Assembly: GCA_016934675.1 (NCBI GenBank)
Contig: JAFGSJ010000108.1
Coordinates: 1-64,000, forward strand
Length of the DNA: 64,000 bases
Direction of reading: 5' to 3'
DNA from: a bacterium
Lineage (GTDB): Bacteria > CSSED10-310 > JAFGSJ01
This document shows, one piece after another, positions 9,615 through 17,080 of the stretch. The position numbers were made by a program, and so were the translations under genes. Each line of letters starts with the position of its first letter. Positions within the stretch are counted from its first letter, which is position 1. Below the pieces are notes generated by a model. That model worked only from the letters and a program-made list of their open reading frames with translations. It was not told the origin of the DNA and ran no database searches.

Positions 9615-10688
9615 TCAATACTTCTTGTCCCACCTTTTCCCGTTTGAATACACCTTCAATTCGCGAGGCGTCAAAAACACCTGTTGCTGAATCTGGATAT
9701 TGATCGTGCGAAATTCTTCGTGTGACTGGTGGACCAGGATCGATTTGTGGTCGGTGTCCTCCAACTCGATTTTTACGATGGCACCCGCGGTCTGGATTTT
9801 GCGAACGATTGCGGGAATCTGAGTGATCTTCTCCTGATCGTGCAAATGAATGATAAAATCATGCGGTCGTATCATCAAGCTGGCATCACCTGTATCTTCG
9901 GACTGCTCGTCCTGAGTGCGAAACCGGTCTGTTTCGTCGATCCGACCATGAAAGACATTGACTTCCCCCAAAAAACGCATGACAAATTCGTTGGCCGGAT
10001 TATGAAATACTTCCTCGGGCGTGCCGATCTGCTCGATTTTCCCATTATTGGTCAGCACGATTCGATCAGCTACTTCCAGGGCCTCTTCCTGATCGTGTGT
10101 GACAAAAATACTGGTAAAATGAAGACGATCGTGCAGTTGACGCAACCATTTCCGTAACTCGTTCCGGACTTTGGCATCCAGCGATCCGAACGGTTCATCG
10201 AGTAATAAGACCTTGGGTTGAATAGCCAGGGCACGTGCCAGGGCCACACGCTGGCGTTGGCCACCCGATAATTGTGACGGCAGACGATTGTGCATGTTAT
10301 CAAGCTGGATAAGTTTGAGTAACTCGAATACACGGTCCTGAATCTCACGTTTCGAGGGGCGGTCCTCTTTCTTTTTCACTCTGAGGCCGAAGGCGATGTT
10401 TTCAAAGACACTGAGATGCCGAAACAGGGCATAATGCTGGAAGACAAAACCGACCATACGCTGACCGACACTCTGACGCATGACGTCCACGTCATTGAAC
10501 AGAATACGGCACTCGGGATTATCATCCGGAACTTCAAGACCGGCCACCAACCGCAACAGGGTGGTCTTGCCCGAACCGGACGGTCCTAACAGGGCCGTCA
10601 ATTCGCCATCGGCAAAATCAACGTTTATGTTCTCGAGCGCCTTGAAACCATTAAAGGTCTTGCTTATGTGCTCCAACCTGATGCTCAT
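9615..10688 (-). CDS. cysA: Sulfate/thiosulfate ABC transporter ATPase
   Basis: A 357-residue ABC ATPase that powers sulfate or thiosulfate import. Walker A GPSGSGKT is at residues 35-42, the signature [15 protein letters not shown] near 140, and Walker [13 protein letters not shown] near 160, with the switch histidine in VTHDQEEA. The C-terminal 120 residues form a TOBE-type regulatory domain as in CysA. It overlaps the preceding cysW by 4 bp, which indicates translational coupling, and closes the porin-sbp-cysT-cysW-cysA operon. Without the neighbours the ATPase could serve other oxyanions; the sulfate-binding protein and two permeases make sulfate the best call. Confidence 0.93.
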   Translation of the reverse strand: MSIRLEHISKTFNGFKALENINVDFADGELTALLGPSGSGKTTLLRLVAGLEVPDDNPECRILFNDVDVMRQSVGQRMVGFVFQHYALFRHLSVFENIAFGLRVKKKEDRPSKREIQDRVFELLKLIQLDNMHNRLPSQLSGGQRQRVALARALAIQPKVLLLDEPFGSLDAKVRNELRKWLRQLHDRLHFTSIFVTHDQEEALEVADRIVLTNNGKIEQIGTPEEVFHNPANEFVMRFLGEVNVFHGRIDETDRFRTQDEQSEDTGDASLMIRPHDFIIHLHDQEKITQIPAIVRKIQTAGAIVKIELEDTDHKSILVHQSHEEFRTINIQIQQQVFLTPRELKVYSNGKRWDKKY

Positions 10689-11527
10689 GCCTGCCCCCTG
10701 GGCTTGTTCTTATATTCCAGATACGTTTTTAACGCAATAGTACCTAAAGCCAATAATGTCAGTAACGAGGCCACGGCAAAAGCGGCAGAAAAATTGTACT
10801 CGTTATATAAAATCTCAGTGTGCAGAGGCAAGGTGTTGGTCTCACCACGTATGTGCCCGGAAACAACGGATACGGCCCCAAACTCGCCCATGGCCCGGGC
10901 ATTGCACAAGATCACGCCATAGAGCAAGGCCCATTTCACATTGGGAATGGTTATCCGCCAAAATGTCTGCCAGCCATTCGCGCCCAAGGTCAATGCCGCC
11001 TGCTCTTCCTCGCTCCCCTGCTCGGTCATCAACGGAATCAACTCCCGGGCTACGAAAGGAAAAGTAATAAAAATTGTGGCCAGAACAATGCCGGGTACGG
11101 CAAAAATGATCTGGATGTTATGGGCCTCGAACCACGGACCCAGCCAACCATGAGCTCCGAACAGAAAAATGAAGATGACCCCGGAAATCACCGGGGAAAT
11201 GGAAAAGGGCAGATCGATCAGGGTGATGATGAAACTCCGGCCCTTGAACTGAAACTTGCCCAGGGCCCAGGAAGCAATGACCCCAAAAACCAGATTAATC
11301 GGTACAGCGATGAGAGCGACCAGCAGGGTCAAGCGGATGGCCGAGACAGAGTCGCTGTCCGAGACACTCTGCCACCACCCGCTCAGCCCCTGCCGCAGGG
11401 CTTCGGTGAAGACAATGACCAGGGGCAGTATCAGAAACAGGACCAGAAAACCGATCGCCGCGGTCCCAATCAGAATAGTCACTGCAATCGGTGGTTTCAA
11501 CGCATTGGGTGTTACGGTCCGGTCCAT
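10685..11527 (-). CDS. cysW: Sulfate ABC transporter permease CysW
   Basis: A 280-residue MetI-type permease with six membrane helices. The cytoplasmic EAA loop that docks to CysA is visible as [14 protein letters not shown] near residue 180. I start it at ATG 11527, one base after the cysT stop, where AAGGGAAT serves as ribosome-binding site; an upstream in-frame start at 11572 would overlap cysT. The stop overlaps the cysA start. Together with CysT it forms the membrane channel for sulfate. Length and loop spacing are normal. Confidence 0.92.
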   Translation of the reverse strand: MDRTVTPNALKPPIAVTILIGTAAIGFLVLFLILPLVIVFTEALRQGLSGWWQSVSDSDSVSAIRLTLLVALIAVPINLVFGVIASWALGKFQFKGRSFIITLIDLPFSISPVISGVIFIFLFGAHGWLGPWFEAHNIQIIFAVPGIVLATIFITFPFVARELIPLMTEQGSEEEQAALTLGANGWQTFWRITIPNVKWALLYGVILCNARAMGEFGAVSVVSGHIRGETNTLPLHTEILYNEYNFSAAFAVASLLTLLALGTIALKTYLEYKNKPRGQA

Positions 11528-11528
11528 G

Positions 11529-12368
11529 TCACATTCCCTTGATTCGCCGACTGCTCCACGACTGCAATCCATTGATCAGCAGCAAGAGCATAAATGATAG
11601 AGCCAGCATCCCGAGCGCGATCGCTGTTGCCCCGGCATAATCATATTGCTCCAACTTGGTGATGATCAGTAGTGAAGAAATCTCGGTTTTAAGAGGCATG
11701 TTGCCCGCGATAAACACGACGGAACCATACTCACCAAGTGAGCGGGCAAAGGCAAGGGCGAAACCGGTCAGCAGTGCAGGTAAAACCAGGGGCATAATGA
11801 CCCGGATAAAGGTCTGCCACCGATTGGCTCCCAAACTGAGTGCCGCTTCCTCGATCTCGAGATCCAGGTCTTCTAAAGCCGGCTGAACAGTCCTGACCAC
11901 AAAGGGTAATCCGACCAGGATCATGGCGATGGTGATGCCGATCGGGGTAAAGGCGATCTGCAGGCCGAGACGTTCAAGCGGCGCACCGATCCAGCCGTTG
12001 CGACTGTAAATCGTGGTCAAGGCGATCCCGCTGACCGCGGTCGGCAGGGCAAATGGCAAATCAATCAAGGCGTCGATTATTTTCTTACCCCGAAACGGGA
12101 CCCGGATAAGGAACCAGGCAATGATAAAACCGAATAAAGCGTTGATTACTGCCGCCGCAAACGAAGTAGTCAGGGTCAACTGATACGATTTCAAAACACG
12201 TTTGTCTAGCAGGACCTCGATCAGCCCAGCCCAGCCCAGATCACTGCTTTTCAACAGCAGTGTGGACAGCGGTAAGAGTACGATCAAACCAAGATAAAAC
12301 AAGGTATAACCCATGCTCAGACCGAAACCGGGTAACACACTATACTGTTTCCACCGTGACGGAACCAT
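11529..12368 (-). CDS. cysT: Sulfate ABC transporter permease CysT (CysU)
   Basis: A 279-residue MetI-type permease, six helices, with the EAA loop EEAALSLGANRWQTF near residue 175. The segments DLPFALPTAVSGIALT and RSLGEYGSVVFIAGNMP are hallmark CysT/ModB-like stretches. It starts 10 bp after the sulfate-binding protein gene and ends one base before cysW, so it belongs to a tightly packed operon. It pairs with CysW in the inner membrane. Confidence 0.92.
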   Translation of the reverse strand: MVPSRWKQYSVLPGFGLSMGYTLFYLGLIVLLPLSTLLLKSSDLGWAGLIEVLLDKRVLKSYQLTLTTSFAAAVINALFGFIIAWFLIRVPFRGKKIIDALIDLPFALPTAVSGIALTTIYSRNGWIGAPLERLGLQIAFTPIGITIAMILVGLPFVVRTVQPALEDLDLEIEEAALSLGANRWQTFIRVIMPLVLPALLTGFALAFARSLGEYGSVVFIAGNMPLKTEISSLLIITKLEQYDYAGATAIALGMLALSFMLLLLINGLQSWSSRRIKGM

Positions 12369-12378
12369 CTGGGTCGTC

Positions 12379-13428
12379 CTATTTTAAATAGATCTGATCA
12401 AAAAACGCCCCATCATTAAAATGCGTTTTCTGGGCCTGCTGCCATCCTCCGAAAACCTCATCGATCGTGAACATATCGACCTTGGGGAAACGGGCTATGT
12501 CTGCTGCCGCGGCTTGCTCCGGATAAACCGGTCGATAATAATGTTTTGCTGCCAAACGCTGCCCAACAGGCGAAAATAAATACTGTAAATACGCTTGGGC
12601 CACCTCGGTGACTCCTTTGGCCTGAGCATTTTTGTCGACCAGTGTCACCGGCGGCTCAGCCAGAATACTGATCGAGGGCACGATGATTTCAAATTTGTCC
12701 GGACCGAATTCGTTGATACTCAAAAAAGCTTCGTTCTCCCAGGCCAGGAAAACATCTCCGATACCACGTTGAACAAATGTGTTGGTCGAACCACGCGCGC
12801 CCGCGTCCAATACCGGAACATTCTTGAAGATACGACGGACAAAGTCCTGGGCCTTACGATCAGCTGCAGCCCGTTTTTCGGGAGGGACTGAGGCAAGATT
12901 TTTTAAATCACCCAGTTCTTTCTGTAAAATGTAACCCCAGGCCGCCAGGTAATTCCAGCGTGCCCCGCCCGATGTCTTGGGATTTGGGGTGATGATCTCG
13001 ACACCCGGCTTGATCAGATCGTCCCAGTCCTTGATACCTTTCGGATTGCCTTTGCGGACCAGGAAAACGATAGTCGATGTATAGGGTGCGGAATTGTTGG
13101 GTAAGCGACTCTGCCAATCCTGGGGAAACAAGCCGGTCTTTTGGGCAATGGCATCGATATCATAAGCCAGGGCCAACGTGACCACATCAGCTTTCAACCC
13201 ATCGATGACAGCTCGGGCCTGCTTGCCTGCACCACCATGCGATTGCTTGATCACCACGTCATCACCGGTCTTCTGCTTCCAATATGCACCGAATTCTGTA
13301 TTGAACTCCTTATAAAACTCGCGGGTGGGGTCATATGATACATTGAGGATCTCCACACTCTTTGCCCAAACCGCTGCCGGACCAAAACACAGCAATGCAA
13401 CGAGACTCACAGTTATACATGCCTTCAT
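12379..13428 (-). CDS. sbp: Periplasmic sulfate-binding protein
   Basis: A 349-residue solute-binding protein with a signal peptide ending AVWAKS. It carries the family signatures [11 protein letters not shown] (residues 28-38), [13 protein letters not shown] near 62 and [15 protein letters not shown] near 80, which line the sulfate site in Sbp/CysP. The [17 protein letters not shown] block near 205 is also typical. Length is normal. An AAGGAG site precedes ATG 13428. The porin gene lies 107 bp upstream on the same strand and cysT 10 bp downstream. Sbp and CysP (thiosulfate) cannot be separated with certainty by eye. Confidence 0.9.
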   Translation of the reverse strand: MKACITVSLVALLCFGPAAVWAKSVEILNVSYDPTREFYKEFNTEFGAYWKQKTGDDVVIKQSHGGAGKQARAVIDGLKADVVTLALAYDIDAIAQKTGLFPQDWQSRLPNNSAPYTSTIVFLVRKGNPKGIKDWDDLIKPGVEIITPNPKTSGGARWNYLAAWGYILQKELGDLKNLASVPPEKRAAADRKAQDFVRRIFKNVPVLDAGARGSTNTFVQRGIGDVFLAWENEAFLSINEFGPDKFEIIVPSISILAEPPVTLVDKNAQAKGVTEVAQAYLQYLFSPVGQRLAAKHYYRPVYPEQAAAADIARFPKVDMFTIDEVFGGWQQAQKTHFNDGAFFDQIYLK

Positions 13429-13535
13429 TGTTCTACTCCTTGATCAAGATTTCAAATATAATCGTCTCCGGTTTATACTGTACTTACTTCTGTTCATGTA
13501 TCAATGACATGCGTGCTCTCCCTCGCGTTCCCGGA

Positions 13536-14756
13536 TTAAAAATCAATGCCGGTCATGAAGGTAACTACCTGTTCGGGATCACGATCGCCTGTCTCGCCAC
13601 CACCTTCAAAACATGAATAGCTATAGCTCAATAGCACGCGAGCATGATTGTTCAAATGCCAGTTGATACCCCCATTGTAGGTCATTATCTCCTCGACCGC
13701 CTTGGTCGAAGAAGCATAATGCTCGAATGTATCTGTATCAGCGCAAAAACCCTGTATGCGGGCAACCAGTTCCAAGGCACCGAGGGCATCGCTCGTGCCA
13801 TTGAACGGCTTTTCAACCTCAAAACCCTTGGCCGTCATTCTGCCCCCACTTGCACAATATCCGACCGTAACGGTCCAAGCTTCATTCCGAAGCTCATCTT
13901 CCTGACCTTCCCCGTCCGAAAGTTCATGGACCGAGACTATATACTCGCCCAACAAGGTAAAACTGCCCAGATATAACTGGGCCTGAGGCGCTATCCGATA
14001 CACAGTTCCATCATCGACGATGTCATCATTGTACGTGAAAACCTTCGTGTTGCCAGACGTCTTGACACTGCCCGGTTCCTCCTGATCATGCTCACTCCAG
14101 GATGCGCCCACACCCAATTTCAGGCTGTTTAGAAAACATGATTTGTTGGTCGTGAATGGCGCAACCAGCAACCGAATGACCACCTCCTTGCTATCACTAC
14201 TATCTCCCGTGGACGAACTTCCATCCTGAGCACCGTTTAAAAAAGCTGCCTGATAATTCAGGACCCCATTAAATATCTTGCCCGATAACTGAAGCCCAAT
14301 ATCTCGATTAGGTGCCAATGAAGCCGTATAACCAAAGTCATCAAATAATAAATTGGGTGTCGATTGAAGACGCTCCTGACTCAAGGGCGATTTGAACTGA
14401 CCACAACGAAATGAAAGAGTATCAAGTATGTTTAATTGCACATATGCATCCAGAATCTTCGGGGTCCCAGCAAATTCACCATGAATACGACCCTCGACCA
14501 GGCTGCTCAACTTGATCCTCGTGTCGCACCGGGCCCGTCGAATCACAAACTGATCGCTATACTCCTCCTGATCATCACCGAGCCCAAAATATCCGACCAT
14601 CTGAACAAAACCTCCCACCCAGACCTCGTTGTTTTCAGACCATGTTATGCATGGACCCGAGGCAGCCGAGCATATCTGAAACAGACCTATCCAACTTGTC
14701 AAAACAAGACCAATAAAGACTGCCAGCATCTTTTTCTCCATCCCCATTCTTCTCAT
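13536..14756 (-). CDS. OprP-type outer-membrane porin
   Basis: A 406-residue beta-barrel protein of the phosphate-selective porin O/P family. A signal peptide ends near ICSAASG. The motifs RRARCDTRIKLSSLVEGR, FRCGQFKSPLSQERLQS and FGYTASLAPNRDIGLQLSG are characteristic of this family's first barrel strands, and the chain ends in phenylalanine, as outer-membrane proteins normally do. AAGGAGAAAGGAA precedes ATG 14756. Despite the family name, its position directly upstream of sbp-cysTWA, behind a promoter that shares an operator-like element with the Rrf2 gene, suggests an anion channel for sulfate rather than phosphate. That substrate is inference. Confidence 0.85.
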   Translation of the reverse strand: MRRMGMEKKMLAVFIGLVLTSWIGLFQICSAASGPCITWSENNEVWVGGFVQMVGYFGLGDDQEEYSDQFVIRRARCDTRIKLSSLVEGRIHGEFAGTPKILDAYVQLNILDTLSFRCGQFKSPLSQERLQSTPNLLFDDFGYTASLAPNRDIGLQLSGKIFNGVLNYQAAFLNGAQDGSSSTGDSSDSKEVVIRLLVAPFTTNKSCFLNSLKLGVGASWSEHDQEEPGSVKTSGNTKVFTYNDDIVDDGTVYRIAPQAQLYLGSFTLLGEYIVSVHELSDGEGQEDELRNEAWTVTVGYCASGGRMTAKGFEVEKPFNGTSDALGALELVARIQGFCADTDTFEHYASSTKAVEEIMTYNGGINWHLNNHARVLLSYSYSCFEGGGETGDRDPEQVVTFMTGIDF

Positions 14757-14858
14757 TTCCTTTCTCCTTCGTTCGTTCTCCGCGAGACCATGTGCTTGTC
14801 ACGTGATCCCTATCAACTCTGCTCCCAGCCTCACTTTATAGTCCCTGAATCCATTATG

Positions 14859-14888
14859 TCTATAGATTAAGTCGATTATTGGTTTCAA
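14859..14888 (-). promoter_or_regulatory. Porin promoter overlapping an operator-like element
   Basis: Read on the minus strand: TTGAAA (14888-14883), 18-base spacer, TATAGA (14864-14859). The spacer and part of the -10 are the element shared with the Rrf2 regulator gene (14860-14881). The predicted transcript would have a leader of about 95 bases before ATG 14756. Confidence 0.5.
14860..14881 (+). promoter_or_regulatory. Rrf2 operator candidate, copy 1 (porin promoter)
   Basis: Contains AGATTAAGTCGATTATTG (14864-14881). Over 22 positions it matches the element at 15466-15487 at all but two bases. It lies between the -35 and -10 of the porin promoter, a position where a bound repressor blocks RNA polymerase. 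Confidence 0.6.
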
Positions 14889-14909
14889 AAAAAAATCATT
14901 CAAAAATCA

Positions 14910-14971
14910 GGTCCAGGTCCAGCCGAAAAAAATAGCCACTCAATGTAACTTCAAACTCCCTTACCTGGACC
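14910..14971. repeat. Spaced inverted repeat upstream of the porin promoter
   Basis: GGTCCAGGT (14910-14918) and ACCTGGACC (14963-14971) are perfect reverse complements separated by 44 bases, upstream of the porin -35. This could be a pair of binding sites or a stem. The rest of the 287-bp stretch 14757-15043 between the porin and Rrf2 genes shows nothing beyond these sites and the promoter. Confidence 0.4.
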
Positions 14972-15043
14972 ACAATTACATCCGGTACATACACCCCCTT
15001 TCTCCAGTCGATGAAGGTCATATACCCATCATCAACTATTCCT

Positions 15044-15451
15044 CTATTCTATCAGTTGTTGAAAGGTCAATTGCTCCAGCGTGGTCGAGATATAGTCCCT
15101 GATCTGCCGTAATGTCTCAAGCAATCTTGGACTCTTTTCTATCGGTGTATGCTCAAAAAAATACTTGCTCGCGGATTCCACCGGTGCGAGTGCTCCATCC
15201 ATCAGCCGAATCACCTCTGCTACATTGATATTCTCCGGCTTCTTGCCCAGCTTGTAACCACCGTTCGGACCCTTGTAACTCTTGACATAGCCGTTCCGTT
15301 TTAACATGAGCAAGATCTGTTCGAGATACTTTTTCGGGAGTTTCTTCTGTTCAGCAATCCGAGTTATGGTCATGAGCTGGTTCTTTTCATAGACCTCACT
15401 CAAGGCAATCAGCGCCAGACAGGCATATTCACTCTTGACGGACAGTTTCAT
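15044..15451 (-). CDS. Rrf2-family transcriptional regulator (CymR-like)
   Basis: A 135-residue winged-helix regulator. The N-terminal segment MKLSVKSEYACLALIALSE is the typical Rrf2 first helix; the recognition helix region is LPKKYLEQILLMLKRNGYV and the wing SYKGPNGGYKLGK. Only one cysteine is present, so the three-Cys iron-sulfur site of IscR/NsrR is missing. That makes it more like CymR, the cysteine-metabolism repressor that senses sulfur status through CysK. It lies directly upstream of the porin-sulfate transporter genes. I start at ATG 15451, which has GAGG six bases upstream; an ATG at 15463 has no such site. Control of sulfate uptake is inference from position and the shared operator-like sites. 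Confidence 0.85.
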   Translation of the reverse strand: MKLSVKSEYACLALIALSEVYEKNQLMTITRIAEQKKLPKKYLEQILLMLKRNGYVKSYKGPNGGYKLGKKPENINVAEVIRLMDGALAPVESASKYFFEHTPIEKSPRLLETLRQIRDYISTTLEQLTFQQLIE

Positions 15452-15465
15452 CCCGAACCTCATCT

Positions 15466-15487
15466 CAATAATCTACTTAATCTGTAG
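15466..15487 (-). promoter_or_regulatory. Rrf2 operator candidate, copy 2 (regulator leader)
   Basis: Read on the minus strand it contains AGATTAAGTAGATTATTG, the near-identical partner of 14860-14881. It sits between the predicted transcription start and the ATG of the Rrf2 gene, so binding there would give negative autoregulation. Confidence 0.6.
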
Positions 15488-15503
15488 AACATACCTAAAT
15501 AGT

Positions 15504-15532
15504 GTGTTATGACCAGATCGGGTGTTTGTCAA
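15504..15532 (-). promoter_or_regulatory. Promoter of the Rrf2 gene
   Basis: On the minus strand: TTGACA (15532-15527), 17 bases, TAACAC (15509-15504). The -35 is perfect and the spacing ideal. Transcription would begin near 15497, just upstream of the operator-like element. Confidence 0.5.
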
Positions 15533-15590
15533 GTTGTTGTTCGCTTTTTTGATGAGATTCTAACCGTAAAAATGCCCCTGATAGCTCTTT

Positions 15591-16916
15591 CTATTCGACA
15601 TAACCCAGACTTTTCAGTTGCTGGATATCCTCAGAGGTCAATTCCAGATCATTATGGATAGTGAAGACCGGCAACTTTTCGTACCACAGTTCGAGTTCGG
15701 TTTTAGTGGGGATATCCGGGCGATAAGAGGGGATTGAGAGTGGTTTGGTTTCGATAGGATCGTTTTCGAGGTCGAAGAGTTGCCAGCTATCCTGATGATT
15801 GATCCAGATCAGTTTCCAGCGGTCTCGAATCAGGCATAAAGCGAGGGGGTCATATTGTTTTCTGGCTTGATGGAAGAAGAGCTTCAAGCCTTTGTCGGCG
15901 AAGCAGAATCTATCGCGAGGCATAACCCGAGGACTCTGTGCCAGGGTGAGAATATTGGTGCCTGCTGTTTGAATGGGTGATGGCAGGTTGGCAATTTGAA
16001 TCATGGTAGGCATGATATCCAGGATCGTACCAGGCACGGTTGAAATTGAGTTAGAGTTGGTATGTTGATCAAGTACGATCAGGGGGATAGCCAGGTTGGG
16101 TTGCATGACATTTTTACCGTGTCCCCAGTAATGGTGTTCGCCGAGGCTTTCGCCGTGATCGCTGCAGAAAAAGAGGTAAAGCGGGCGATCATGACGATAA
16201 TGTTTCAATGAGAGCAGCATTTGCCCGATCCAGTAATCGCAGTAACCGACCTCACTGGAATAGCGTTTTTTCTTGCGCATACCATCTTCCCTGATAGGGT
16301 CGCTGGGATAATGAAGCAGGTGGTAAGGGTGGAGCTGATAGGGGTCATGGGGATCAGAATAATGTATCCACAAAAACAGGGGTGTTTGGGTAGTGGTCTT
16401 GAGAAAAGCGAGTGTTTCACGGGTCACCAAGGCGGCAGATTTTTCCCGGGCAAGTGGTCCTTGTCGAATCTCAGGCATGGACTCGAAATAATCGCTGAAA
16501 CCACGTCCGAGACCGCTCAATTCATGACGTAAAGTCCAGTTGCTGATCACTGCAGCGGTTTGATACCCGGCAGACCGGACAATTTCAGCCAGGGTGGGCA
16601 GACTATCGCAAATGCGCATCCCATTCCGTCGTAAGCCCGTTGTGGGAGGGTAATGACTGGTAAACAGCGAGGAAAAAGCCGGGGCGGTTTTGCCGATGGT
16701 CGTAACCACATTGGTAAAGAGCAGGCCCTGGCGGGACAGATAGTCTATGGTGGGTGTGGTCACAGTCGGACTGCCGTAGCAGCCCAGGTAATCAGCCCGG
16801 AGAGTATCAACGCTGAGCAGGATAAGGTCAGGTTGGTTGAATTGAGCCGATACCTTCGTGGCCAAGAGAATACTTGTGCAGATAAGGCAAAGAGTTGTCA
16901 GTTTATGTGTCAGCAT
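15591..16916 (-). CDS. Exported sulfatase-fold hydrolase lacking the formylglycine Cys/Ser
   Basis: A 441-residue alkaline-phosphatase-superfamily enzyme with a signal peptide ending KVSAQ. The first metal-binding aspartate is D37 in LLSVDTLRADYLGCYG. The later FCSDHGESLGEH block carries the second metal site, and IHYSDPHDPY is the usual middle motif. At the position of the sulfatase C/S-x-P-x-R motif it has K76-T77-A-P-A, so the residue normally converted to formylglycine is threonine. This argues against a classical sulfatase and fits threonine-nucleophile transferases or phosphodiesterases of the same fold. The chain ends LKSLGYVE, nearly the same as the second such enzyme at 27827-29554. 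Substrate unknown. Confidence 0.8.
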   Translation of the reverse strand: MLTHKLTTLCLICTSILLATKVSAQFNQPDLILLSVDTLRADYLGCYGSPTVTTPTIDYLSRQGLLFTNVVTTIGKTAPAFSSLFTSHYPPTTGLRRNGMRICDSLPTLAEIVRSAGYQTAAVISNWTLRHELSGLGRGFSDYFESMPEIRQGPLAREKSAALVTRETLAFLKTTTQTPLFLWIHYSDPHDPYQLHPYHLLHYPSDPIREDGMRKKKRYSSEVGYCDYWIGQMLLSLKHYRHDRPLYLFFCSDHGESLGEHHYWGHGKNVMQPNLAIPLIVLDQHTNSNSISTVPGTILDIMPTMIQIANLPSPIQTAGTNILTLAQSPRVMPRDRFCFADKGLKLFFHQARKQYDPLALCLIRDRWKLIWINHQDSWQLFDLENDPIETKPLSIPSYRPDIPTKTELELWYEKLPVFTIHNDLELTSEDIQQLKSLGYVE

Positions 16917-17080
16917 ATCACACCGTTGGGTTAGGCGGATCGTGTATTGTAGTGCGGCCCACCAAGGACCTGACCGGCTTGGAAACCCGTCTTGATCGAA
17001 GCCGGGACCAGTCTATTCATTAGGGCATTGATGAAAATTCGACAACTTTTTTTGATGAAGAGAGAAGCGTACAGGTATTG

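Noticed and set aside
10820-11542. A 240-codon plus-strand frame antisense to cysW
   Set aside because: CysW is unmistakable; the opposite frame is rich in Gln, Asn and Arg without any recognisable fold.
14436-14870. A 144-codon plus-strand frame antisense to the porin N-terminus
   Set aside because: The porin frame has a signal peptide, family motifs and a ribosome-binding site; the other is a shadow.
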